DNA of 64,000 bases. Source: Paratrimastix pyriformis. Its lineage: Eukaryota; Preaxostyla; Paratrimastigidae. The position numbers and the translations under genes were made by a program. The stretch lies in NCBI GenBank assembly GCA_027972325.1, contig JAPMOS010000001.1, forward strand, positions 343,001-407,000, read 5' to 3'. How positions within the stretch are numbered: the stretch's first letter is position 1; each line of letters opens with the position of its first letter. Below are positions 8,895-24,901 of the stretch, one piece after another. A model generated the notes under the pieces. It had not been told where the DNA came from, did no database searches, and saw only the letters and a list, made by a program, of their open reading frames with translations.

Positions 8895-11800
8895 TCAGAG
8901 GCGGGCCGAGGCACGGGTGCGCCGGGTGGGGGTGGCCGGGACGGGCTCCTCGGGCTCGTCCTGCTGGGCCGTCTCCGAGTGGGCCAGCCCCGAGGAGCGC
9001 AGACCGGCCCGGGAAGGCGAGGCGGGGATCCCGCCGCTCGACCGGAGGGACCGCGGGGACGCGGGAATGCCGCCGCTCGACCGCAGGGAGCGCGGCGAGG
9101 CGGGGATGGGGGACGGCTGGCTGAGGGAGGCGGCGCGCAGCGGGGAGGCCGGGGCCGGGGGATTCTCCGCGGGCTGCGAGGCCGACTCGGCCCGAGCGGC
9201 GGCGGCAAGGCGATGCGAGGGCGGCAGCGGGGGAAGGCCGGGCGTGGCCGCGATGGTGGCGCGGCGGGTGGCGGGGGCTTGCGGGGTGGCCGGGACCCGG
9301 CTTGTCCTGGGGGGATGGAGACAGAAAGGGTCCATGAGGAGGGAGACCGTGCGTGGCCCCATCCGCCGGAGGGCAAGGACAGAAGGGGAGGACAGTGGTC
9401 ATGCCGACGGACCGGGCGCGGGTGGACCGGGCGGGGGACGGGGGCACGTCCCTGAGGGAGAGACCCTCCTCGGGACGGGACCCGATGAGCTCCTCGGCCT
9501 CTTGCAGAAGCAGCTCCTCGGCCCGCTTCCGGCGGGACCGGCCCGAGGGGGTGGCCGGGGTGGCCGGCGGGGCGGCGACGGACGCGGGCTGGGCGGGGGG
9601 CGACTGCGGCTGGGCGGCTGGGGAGGCCTCGCTGGCGGCGGCGGCTGGCGGGGAGACGGGCGGGGTGCTGGGTCGCTCCTGATCCTCCTCCTCGGGGCGG
9701 GGCGCTTCGACCCGGGGCTGCTTGGTGGGCAGCTGGTCGGCCTCCGGCTCGGCGGGGCTGGGCACGGGCGACAGGGCCACCTGAGGGCTGCCCGCCGGCC
9801 CGGCCGCGTCCTTCTTCAGGGGGCTCTGGCTGCGGGGGTGCTTCGTGGGCGAGACCCGGGTGGCCTCGGGCTGGCTGGAGGCGGAGGCGGGGAGGGCCTT
9901 CTCGGGGCTGCGGATGTGCTTCTTGGGCGAGGTGGCCTCGATCCGCCGCTGGGCGGCCTCCTTGGCGTGGCGCGGGTGGGTGTGCAGGGGCGACGGGGCC
10001 GGCAGCAGGTCCTCCTCGGGCGGCACGGGCCGGAAGGGCTTCAGCCCCAGGGCGGCCGCCTCGGCTGCGTTGGCGGGCAGCGGGGCCTCCAAGGGGGGCG
10101 GCGGGGGCGGGGGCGGGGGCGGGGCGGGGGCGGGGGCGGGGGGTGGCCTGGGAGAAGATCATCTGCGAGCTGAGGTCGGCCTCGAGGTCAACCTCCACAG
10201 GGGCGGGGGCCTCCTCTGCTGGTGCCGGGGCGGCCGGCAGGGCGGCCGGTGCCTGGATGGGGGTGCGCTGCTCCGGCTCCTCCGAGGGGGCCGGCGATGG
10301 AGTCTCGCTGCTGGCCGGAGCGGGGGACTCGGCGGCGACGGGGGCAGGGGACTCGGCTGCCGCAGGGGCGGGGGACTCGGCAGCGACGGGGGCAGGGGAC
10401 TCGGCGGCGACGGGGGCGGGGGACTCGGCTGCCGCAGGGGCAGGGGACTCGGCGGCGACGGGGGCAGGGGACTCGACCGGACTCGGCGTCGGGGAGGGCG
10501 TGGGGGCCGGGGAGGACGGCTCGGACGGGGTGGGGTGGACCAGCTCGCCCAGGATCTGCGCGGGGGTGGGCAGACGGGCCGGGGCGGCCGGCTCCTCGGC
10601 CTCCGAGGCGGCGCTGGGCGGCCGGGGGGCGGCCGACACGGCCGGCTCCTCGTCGTCGGGCACCAGGATGGGGCTCGCGCGCAGGGGGGTCCGCGCCTTG
10701 GGCGCCAGCGAGGCCCGGGGTGTGGCGGGCTTGGCCACCAGGGGTGTGACCGGCTTGAGCTTCGGTGTGGCCGGCTTCAGCAGGGGTGTGGCGGGCTTGG
10801 GCGTGGCCGGCTTGGGGGTGGTCGGCTTCAGCAGGGGCGTGGCCGGCTTGGGGGTGGTCGGTTTGGCTTTGGGGGTGGCCGGCTTGGGCGGGGGCGGCGT
10901 GGCGGGCTCGGCGGGTTCGGTGGGCGGCGAGACGATCTGCACGTCGCTATCCTCGGCCTCGGCCTCGGCCTCGGAGGCGGGGGCGGGCGAGGAGGCTGGT
11001 GCCGGCGAGCTGGCGGGGGATGATGGCGACGGGGGCGCGATCTCGATGACCTCGTCGTCGCTGGACGGGGCAGCCACCTTGGGGGGCGTGGCGGCCCCTG
11101 GCTGGGTGGCGGCCACGACAGTTTCCTCCTCCTCCTCCGCTTCCTCCTCCTTGGCCTCCTCTTCGGCCTTCTTGGTCGCCGGCTGGGCGGGCGCGGCCTC
11201 CTCGCTTTCCTCCTCCTTGTCCAGGTCGATAATTTCATTCTCCTCCTTGGCCTCCTCCTTGGCCTCCTCCTTGGCCTCCTCCTTGGCCTCCTCCTTGGCC
11301 TCCTCCTTGGCCTCCTCCTTGGCCTCCTCCTTGGCCTCCTCCTTGGCCTCCTCCTTGGCCTCCTCCTTGGCCTCCTCCTTGTCGCTCTCCTCTGCCTCCT
11401 CCTCAGCCACCTCTTCGGCCCCCTCCTTGTCCTTGTCGCTCTCCTCGGCCACCTCGGCCTCGACCTTCATGCCCTCGGCCTCCTCCTCCTCCTCCTCCTC
11501 CTCGGCCTCCTGGGCGGGCTGCTGCCCCTTGCCCTTCGGCGCCTCCTCGGCGGCCTCGACTTCCATGACCGCAGGGCTCTCCACCACCACCTCCTCCTCC
11601 TCGGCTTCCGCTTCCGCGGCCTTCTTTGCCTTTTCTGGCGCCTTCGCTGCCGCGGGCTGCTTCTTGGGGGTGGCAGCCTGGGCCTGCTGGGCCGGGGCGG
11701 GGATCGCGGCGGGCACGAGGGCCGCAGCGGGCAGATCCTCCATCGGGGCCACGGTGACCGTCAGCACGTCGGCCGGGCCCGCGGGCTGAGGGCGTTCCAA

Positions 11801-12678
11801 CTCCTGCACGGCCGAGGCAGCAGAAGCGAGCCAAAACCAACCGGGAATACAACCAGGTGAGGATGTGATGTGGCCCAGCGGATCGGGAAGGAATCCGACC
11901 TTCCCGCGCGCCACGGGTGGGTGGGTGGGGGGGGGGGGGGGGGGGGGGGGGGGGAAGGGCATGGGGATGGGGGGGTGAGCCGGACCTCGATGAGCTCCAG
12001 GTGGAGGCTGTCAGGAGCCGTCAGCAGGGCGTCGAAAAGCGGGGTCCCCGAGGTGGCTGCAGGGCAGTGAGCGCAGACAGGGCGGGGGAGAAACACAATC
12101 GTGGATCAGGGTCGCGAATGAGGGGCAATCCGCGGACCGTCGTCATCAGCCTGGGGGATGTGCGCGGAGAGGGGACGCAGCAGCCGCTCGATGTCCATCA
12201 GTTGTGCTTCGCGATGGAGTTGAACCATAACCTCGTTCCATGCGGGGAAGCGGAAGTTCCGGATAAAAAGGACACAGCACCGCAGGAGGCTGTGGATGAT
12301 GGCATGAATGCTGTTGTGTCCGAGAAGGGAAACAGACCGCAGAAACAATACCAGAGGGTCGCCTTGACCGGGGGACACCAGTTGGAACGTCCGAGAACCA
12401 AGGAGAAGGACGAGACGTTCCGCAAGAAACGTGCTCAGCAAAACGGCACCTGGCGATAGAGTTTGAAGCTCTGGCGCGCTCATATCCAGGTCCCAGAACA
12501 AGTCGATAATTTTATTAGGCTCTCCAGACGGAACATCCAGCTCGCCGATCAGAGTCCGAAGAAGGGTCGGGGACGGGACAGTCGGCTGATTCTGTGTAAA
12601 AGCATCGAGGACGAAGTGGGCGAGCGAGGTTTTTTGCGGGGCAATAGTGAGCGAGGCAAAAGAGTTCGTTGCTTTCAT
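8895..12678 (-). CDS. Acidic, repeat-rich protein of unknown function (nuclear-like)
   Basis: Four exons: 12678-12138, 12056-11986, 11803-9413 and 9306-8895. The first about 200 residues look globular and helical ([20 protein letters not shown], later [10 protein letters not shown]) and match no family I recognise. The long third exon is low complexity: [10 protein letters not shown] acidic clusters, about 11 tandem EEAK units, a [15 protein letters not shown] repeat like histone H1 tails, and about seven ESPAP-VAA type units. The last part has basic TP motifs ([16 protein letters not shown]) that could be CDK sites. Phases close at every junction except inside exon 3, where a pure GC repeat near 10,100-10,140 needs one base fewer or two more, either a local sequence error or a mis-called repeat length. 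Chromatin association is inferred only from composition. Confidence 0.75.
10318..10480 (-). repeat. Tandem ESPAP(V/A)AA coding repeat
   Basis: About seven 24-base units encoding ESPAPVAA or ESPAPAAA in the acidic repeat protein. Near-identical DNA copies suggest recent expansion. Confidence 0.85.
11244..11390 (-). repeat. Tandem EEAK coding repeat
   Basis: About eleven to twelve 12-base units encode EEAK tetrads in perfect register. Regular Glu-Lys spacing is typical of charged single alpha-helices. Confidence 0.9.
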
Positions 12679-12825
12679 TGTGCAGAGTCTTCGCTCCTAC
12701 TTTCTTCTCAAGTGGGGAGCGAAGATTGCGTGTTCCGCCTGGGGAGTAGCGATAAATCCGGTGGTCCGTTCGCCGCCGCCCATTTGCAGAAGTGCGCCGA
12801 TTCTCTCGTTCGCCCTCACCTTAGA
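12679..12825. promoter_or_regulatory. Divergent promoter region, acidic protein and DDX1
   Basis: 147 bp between two start codons on opposite strands, lower in GC than the flanking gene bodies. No TATA-like element recognised. Confidence 0.45.
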
Positions 12826-16889
<4,064 letters not shown>

Positions 16890-17000
16890 ATTGTTGGCGG
16901 CCTGTATATGTTGATATAATTGATTCGATCTTCAAAAAGGAATGCTCGCGCGCTGCGCCACAGAGAAAATTTTGGAGGACCAAAAAACAACGAGTGGTTC

Positions 17001-20000
17001 ATGAGAACAGCAATCAGTCGTCCACAGTCCATTTCTGTGGCACAGCCAAGTCCGCCACCGGTTGTTGCCCCCTTATCGCGAATGGCTCTTTCTGAGGATT
17101 TGGAATTTTTGGAGAAATTTGTACTTGATGCCGATCACCGAGGTGACGTGCTGAAGACTGTCCGGATTTTTCCTCTTCGCGAGCAATTCCGATTCACATT
17201 TCTCGTTGCACAGCTCATCCCCGGATCCGTTCAGTATTTTTACTTCAGCATCCTCAATGAACAGCTGACTCACCCCCACAGTGCCAGTAAAGAGGAGGAA
17301 CAACTCATGAAACAAGCCGCCAAAATTCTTGGGGAAGAGTCGGCTTATGTAAAGCATTTTGAGATGATGCGGAAATTGCTGAATTTTGATGAAGCTCCCC
17401 AAAAGACACAAGATAAGTTCCTCGAGGAACTTCGGGTCTGCGTGTCTCCTCGGCGAGCGGCAAAACACATCTTCCCCCGAACAGAAGGATTACTTTGGCG
17501 TGACGTACCCCTACTCGCGCCAGGAGATTGCAACCGGGGAGGGCCACACCACCACCAACTACCCGGTGACTCTGGATGACCGGGAACTGAAGCCTGAGTT
17601 CTTGATGCAAGGTGTCGTCGACCGACAGTCCCTCGGGTCCGATCCACCACCCTCGGCGGCACGGGGGGGGGGGGGGGGGGGGACACTCAAGGGATGTGTG
17701 CGCCTTCTTTTCTTGCTTCTCTGCGCATGATGCCAACGACACTTTGCCTACGCTGTGCTGTGTGGCGCGAACCTCACCCGGGGGGACCAGCGAGCTGTCC
17801 GAGGAGGGCTTCTACTGGTTCATGAAGCAGGGCAAGTTCAACAAGAAGCAGCACGGCGCCATCATGAACCGGCTCCGGCCGCACCACCCCAACGCGGTCG
17901 CCTTCCTCCTGAAGGCCATCGGGAATGATTTCTCCTTCTCGAGCTTCAACTACCACCGCCAGCTCTCCCTCCAGCAGGTCGGCATCGCCCCGCTGCCCCC
18001 CGGGCCCCTCCCTCATACCGCCTCCCCGGTCTTGCCATCCCACACAGCTGGAGGAGCTCGCCCGGGGCGATTCCGACCTGCTGAAGGACGAGGCCTTCCT
18101 GCTGGATATGCTCTGGGCCATGCAGCCCGGCACCGACACCGACCTCGAGGCCGACCGGCCCGCCAAGGCCGCCTACATGGCCAAGGTCCCTTGCCCCCCC
18201 CCCCCCCCCCCCCCCCCCCACCCACCCAACGAGCATTCCGCTGACCATGGGGTGTGCGTGGCGTTGGGGTGGCAGCTGTGGGACTTTGCGGTGGAGACCA
18301 TCCCGCCCTCGATGAACAGCCTCCGGGCCACCCTGCTGCTCTCGTGCCTGCTCTTCGAGCGCGAGGCGGGCCGCTACGAGGAGGCCCACCTGGTGCAGTT
18401 CCTCAAGATCCCCACCCGGAGCAGCTACGTGCTGGACGACTACATCGAGGGGTTCAAGCGGCACCCCGAGCAGGTGGCCTATATCAACCCACGCTACGGA
18501 CCCATGGTCTGCCTCCCCCCCCCCCCCCCCCCCGGCCACACAGTGCTCTTCGACCTTCTTTGGTTGTATCTGTTCCCCTTCCCCTTCCTTCGCCTCCGTC
18601 TTGACCCACTCCTCGCTTCCGTGGCCGGGGGGCGCAGCTCTCGCTGCCCACGATCGAGGCGGAGGAGCTCGTCCACGAGTACCTCATCCACCTCCTGCCC
18701 ACCCGTGAGAAGTCTGCCCTCCCCTGTGCCCCCCGCCCTTCCATTCAGTCCTCCAGGCACCCCCTCGCATCCGCCTCCACCTCGCCTTGTCCCCCCCTCA
18801 ACATCGCCCTTCACACATCACACACCCGGAATGTGCCCTTGTGTCACTCGCTGTGTGTTCATGCGTCTCTAGCCTGAGCCCCTTCAACCAGTACCTGGGC
18901 GAGACCTACCTGCGCCGGGTGCAGGCCGAGGCGAAGGTCCTTGCGGGGGCGCCCGACATGGAGGCCTTCTACCCGGCCCTGGGCGGCCCCGACGCCGTGC
19001 GGGAGCTCAAGGAGCGGGTCGTCCTCCAGTTCGCCCCCACAAACCCCACGTCCGCACTGGCCGGCCTGCGCCACCCCGGCCTCCTGCCCCCCGTCGGGGG
19101 GTGGGAATGGGGATGGAAGATGGGAGATGGGGATGAGATCGTGATGGCATGTGACGGCTTGTGGTGGGTCGGGTCAGCCGGTTCCGGGCCGAGGATCCCG
19201 TCGCCCTGCAGCTGTGGCTGAAGAACGTGCCCACCCTGGTGGTCAACATCTTCGCCGGTCCGTCCCCGGCCGCCTGCCATCCTCCGCTCCCCTCGGGTGC
19301 CGCGGGCCGGTCCGCAGTCAACGTCAGCCCGTCTTCATCATCCCCCGTCTCCATCCCACCCCCCGTCTCAGTCAACACGACGACCTACTACCGGACGACC
19401 AAACGCGAGATCGACGCCACCCTCGATCTGGACGGGCTGGTCGCCTCGGAGCGGCTGACCCTGACCTACCCCGAGCCGCCCACCCTGCAGCGGCTGGTCT
19501 CCTTCCCGCTGCCCGCCCTGGCCGGCCGGCGGGGCGTCTTCGTGGCCGAGTTCATCGGGGGCGGCAAGAGCTCCCGGGCCGTCATCCACAAGGGTCCGCG
19601 GCCGGCCAGCACAAGCTCAAGCGAGCACACGCACACGCACACAACATCGCAAAACATCGCACATCGCATCACCACATCACCGCCCCACTTCCATGCTCGC
19701 CTCACGCCGACCCATCCATTCGCTCGCCTCTGTTGTCCGCTTGCCGGCCCGCGTCCAGGGAGCCTCCGCTTCGTGCAGCGGCTCTCGGCCGCGGGGCACA
19801 TGTTCACCATCATGGACGAGGCCAACCGGGTCCTGCCCGAGGCCACCCTCTGGATGGACGGGCGCGAGTACCACCGCGAGGGCACCGAGGTCCCTCCCCG
19901 CGCCCACTTCCGCGTGCCCCGATCTCCTGCCCCCTTGGCGCCACCCATCCCTTGCCAATGCGCCAAGAGCGCGCCAACTTGCCGCATGTCGATTCCGCCT

Positions 20001-23000
20001 TCATCACCGCGGCCAGTGGCCCCTCAGCGCAACTCAGCTCGCTGCCCTCCGTTTGACTCATTGCGCGTGATTCTCGTGGGCATCCACGGCGGCGGGGATG
20101 GCGTGGGGATGGCGACGGGGTGCTGGTGGCGCGGGGCGCGGCAGACCTCGATTGTGGTTCCCTACTCGAGCAGCGGCAACCCCCAGCAGGCCATCGTCCT
20201 GACCCACGAGGGCCTCTCCGTCCTGGCACACTTCGCCCACCAGACCGAGCGGTCCGCCCCCCACCCCTGCACCTGCCCACACCACGCACGCCCTCCATCC
20301 GCAACGGCGCGCTGACCTTTTGGCCTTCCCGGCCTGCTGTCCGGTGGGGTGGTGGGGCATGGCGGCTGGGGGCGGGGGGGCGGCAGGTACACGCTGCACA
20401 TGGGCTTCTACGTGGACCGGGAGAGCCTGGTCCGGTTCAACCGCGCCCGGGTGCTGGTCCACGCCTCGCTGCTCCTCAACGACGCCGTCCCGGCCTCGCT
20501 GGCCCTCATCGAGGAGCCCCTGCTGACCCTCACCACAAACACCAGTCCGCCCCGCCCTGCTCCGTCCCCCCATTGCCTCTCGCCTCCCCCATTGGCGGGC
20601 TCCGCCGCAACATAGCCCTCACTCGGGCCTGCAACGTGGGCATGGGGTGTGTGACGTGTGCAGATGAGAACGAGCCCAGCAGCAAGCCCTTCCCCAACTT
20701 CGCCCTGTCCGACCGGGAGGACGCCGTGGCCGAGATGCGCGTCCCCGAGCGCATCCAGCAGCTCACCATCGGCTTCCGGGGGGCCGTCCGGGTCATCAGC
20801 CAGGGCAACCGCAAGGAGATGCTCACGGCCACCATCCAGTACGCGTCTGTAGGCCCCCCGCCACGCCATCCAACGAACCAGCCATTGCCCATTCGCTCAG
20901 TCATCAGCCATTGTCCATTCGTCATCCAAGCGAAATCATCAGCCAATGATCCCAGTCATCGCCAGCATCATCGCCAGCATTCACCATCATCATCATCATT
21001 CGATTATCATCGCCATTGCGCTGGATGTGCTGCTGGGGGCGCGCAGGGTCAACGGGATCGACACCACCGCGCAGTTCCTGTCCGCCCACCTGTGCCTGGA
21101 CGCCAACCGGGGCTACTCGGTGCGGGTGCTAGGCAAGTCGGGCGAGCCCATCCCGGGGCGCCCCATCAGCCTGCGCGCCCGGTCGCGCTTCGTGCAGGCC
21201 GAGCGGGAGGTCATGCTCCAGTCGGACCCCCAGGGCCTCATCACCCTCGGTCCGCATCCCCCTTCGCCGCCCCGCCGCCCGCTGTGTTTCCCTCTGGCTT
21301 ACGACACGCGCTCACGGTCGCCCCCCGTGGGGACACACAGGGCACCTTGAGGGCATCGAGATGATCACGTGCTCCGACCCGGGCAGTGGCGCCTCGTACG
21401 CCTGGACGCTGCCCGACCTCAGCGTCACCCCGCGCCTGCTGCCCAACCAGCAGTGCTGCCTCGCCGGCCAGGTCATCCGGTCCGCAGCCGCCCCCCACCA
21501 TCCACCACCACCACCACCACAACAACAACAACAACAACGCCCTCGACGGGGATCTGACTGCCCGTTGCTGCTTCTCGTGGTTGCTCTTTGTTGTTGTTGT
21601 TGTTCTGCTCGCCACAGGATCCCCTTCACGGGCTCGGCCGAGGCGGCTGCCCGGGTGACGCTGCACGAGCGCAACGCGGCCGGGTCCTTCAGCCGGACCC
21701 TGAGCAGCTCCGTCAAGTACGAGCGGGGCTTCCTGGTGGTGCCGCCCCTGGCCGGTGGCGACTATGTGCTGAAGGAGCCCAGCACGGACCTCGAGTGCGT
21801 CCTGCTGGTCATGCAGCAGCCCGAGGGCCCGGCCGACGATGGTCCGTGGTGCGCACCCGGGTCGGATGGCGGGTGGGTGGGTCCATCCGGAACGCCCCGT
21901 CCCGCCCTCCCCACCCGATGGCCGCCACCATCGCCGCCCAGGCGCCTGGGCCATCGAAACCACCAGATCATCGATGATCATGAGCTTCCGTTCGGCATCC
22001 GGGTGTCTTTGCTCACGTTGGTATGTCCACTCCCGCACTCCCCCACCGCAGCCCTTCGCGGCTACGTCGCGAGCCGGGTCCGCATCGGCGAGCTGCGCAA
22101 TCTGGACGCCGTGCAGCTGGTCGAGGCCCGCGAGGAGGCCGGCCGGCTGGTGGTGCAGCTGGCCCACCCCAGCCCCGCGGCCCGGGTGCACCTCTTCGCG
22201 ACCCACTTCGTGCCGCGCTTCTCGGCCCACCAGCAGCTGTGCAAGGTGGGCCCCACCGAGCCTAAGCTGACCACATTCGGCGCCACCAAGGTCCGGCCCC
22301 GGCCCCGGCCCTGCCACTCAGTGGGCGCTTATCACCCTCTTCGCATGTTCATCCGTCTCTGTGCTTGCTTGCGCCTCTGCCTGCTTGTGTCTTTCCGGGG
22401 CAGGCTCTGTACGAGTCGGGGCGGGCGCTGGGCGAGGAGCAGCGCTACATCCTCGACCGGAAGCTGGTGGCCCCCCGGGTGGGCAACATGCTGCCCCGGC
22501 CCCAGCTGCTCCTCAACCCCTGGGCCACCAAGTCCACAGCCACCGCCCGCCAGGACGCCGCCGCCGGGGACCAGTTCCAGCAGGGGGCACGCAACAGTCC
22601 GCCTCCGTCTTCATTCCCCCGACCCCCCTCCCCCCCCCCCCCCCCCCCCCCCCCTACTTGCCGACCGGCCCTTCATCCCGGCTCTCGGCGCCCTTCGTCC
22701 AGACCTTCACCCACCTCCATTCTCATCGTCCAGACCCTCACCCACCTCCATTCTCATCGTGTTCTTGGGCCGCGTTTGGGGTGTCGCTTTGCGTGCAGCG
22801 GCCGCCGCCGAGGCCGCTGCCGGCCGGCGTGGACTGGCCCAGGACCAGCGGGTCCCGGGCACGGTCGACCTGAGCAACCTGGACTTCCTGGCAAGCGCCT
22901 CGGCCGTGCTGCTCAACGGGCGGCCCGACCCGGCCACGGGGACCCTGGTCATGGACGCCGCCCAGTTCGTGCGGCCCGGCCAGAGCTGCCTGACGGTGGT

Positions 23001-24870
23001 CGTGGTCGACGGGGACCACGTCCTCACCCGCCGGGTGGCCCTGCGGGCCCGGCCCGCCCCCGAGGGCGAGTCGCTCTACCGCGACCTGCGCCTGCTGCGC
23101 CCCTTCGAGCCCCGCAGCCACCTGGTCGAGCGGAAGGCCGTGGCCCTCATGGCCCCGGCGGGCACCCCAGCCACGCCCCCCGTCGAGGGCGGGGCGGGCG
23201 CCCAGGGACCCCCCGAGACGGTCGCCGAGTTCCGGCTGGAGGACCTGAGCACATCCAGCTGGGAGGCATACGACTCCGTCCAGAAGGTCCGCCTGGCCGC
23301 CTGCCTTCCCATCCCCCACCCCACCCCGGCCTGTTGCCCAACCCGCCTGACGTCTGTGTGGTGATGACTGCCCCGTGCAGGTGTACACGCTGCTGCTGAC
23401 GCTGAGCGGCCAGTCGTCGCCCGCGGCTGCGGCCACCCTGCGCGAGATGGACTTCCTGCCCCGGTGGCAGGCCCTGACCGAGGCCGAGCGGGCCGAGAAG
23501 TACTCCCAGTACGCATGCCACGAGGTGGACTTCTTCCTGTGGCGCAAGGACCGGGCCTTCTTCGACCGGGCCGTCATGCCCTTCCTGGTCCGCACATCCG
23601 CGCACGGGTGTCTCTCCCCCGCCTCTCTGGTTTTTATATTGGGACCCGGTCCTATCGGCGCACACCCACCCTGCCTCTCTCGGTGTTTTATTGGGGCACT
23701 TCCTTCTTCTCCCTTTCTGGATTGGCGTACGCCCACGCGCGCGCCCTCCGCAACATCTCCTCACCCCGCCCACCACCGGACTGTCCTCATCCTGTCCTCC
23801 TTCGCCTCGTGGTGATGGTGATGTGAATGTATGGTGGCGGTGGCGGTGGCGGTGGCGGTGGCGGTGGCGGTGGCGGTGGCGGTGGCGGTGGCGGTGGCGG
23901 TGGCGGTGGCGGTGGCGGTGGCGGTGGCGGTGGCGGTGGCGGTGGCGGTGGCGGTGGCGGTGGCGGTGGCGGTGGCGGCGGTGATGGCGGTGGTGGCGGC
24001 TGTTGCCGGGGGTGTGGTGTTGGGTGCCCCCAGCGGAACAAGAAGGAGAAGGACTTCATGGACCTCTTCCTGAGCGGGGGCGACCTGGGGTCCTTCCTGG
24101 CCCCGACGCCCACGAGCGCCTCAACGCCCTCGAGCAGATCCTCTCGCCCACTGGGCTCGCGCCCACGGCTGGTCCGCACCGCACCCGCGCCCGCCCCGCC
24201 TCAGCTCCACCGCCCTGGATTTTGACACGCTCGCTTGCCCCTCCGCCCCGCAGCGCCACGGAGCCGTTCGCGACGGCCATCCGGATGCAGCACCGCGCCA
24301 ACGCCGTGCCCCAACAGGCAGCTGTCCGCACAGACGCCCCCCCACACACACACACACACACACTCTTCGACCTCTTCGACCTCTCTGCTGTTTTTCTTTC
24401 CTGTTGCATCTCCCTTTCCGCTCTGCCGCCACACAGATCGATTACTCGACCTTGCTTTGTCCCCTTCCTTCTTCTTCCTCGACCGTTCGTTTGCTCACTC
24501 ACTGGCCGTGTGTCTGTGTGCGTTGTGTCTGGCTGTGTGTCTGTGTCTGTGTGTCTGTGTGGGGCTGCTGCAGGGAGGATCGCCTCTTCGAGACGGCCCT
24601 GCGCTCGTCGGCCATGGACGAGCCGCCCGCCAACCGCAAGCCCATGATGGCTGCCCAGCCCGCGCCCCCGCCGCCCCCGCCCGGGGCGGGTGGGTTCGGT
24701 TACGGGATGGCCATGCCGGGGTACGGCATGCCCATGGGCATGGCCTTCGGGGGGGCCGCTCCACCCCCACCCCCGCCCTGCCCGGCCTCGGCCCCCAGGC
24801 CCATGATGGCCATGATGGCCATGGCCCCAGCGGACCCCTTCGCCGCAATGGTCGACAAGACAAGACTACC

Positions 24871-24901
<31 letters not shown>

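Noticed and set aside
23827-24225. Poly-Gly and Val-Ala frames
   Set aside because: They are the intronic GGTGGC hexamer repeat of the giant gene, bounded by a GTCCG donor and a CCCCCAG acceptor.
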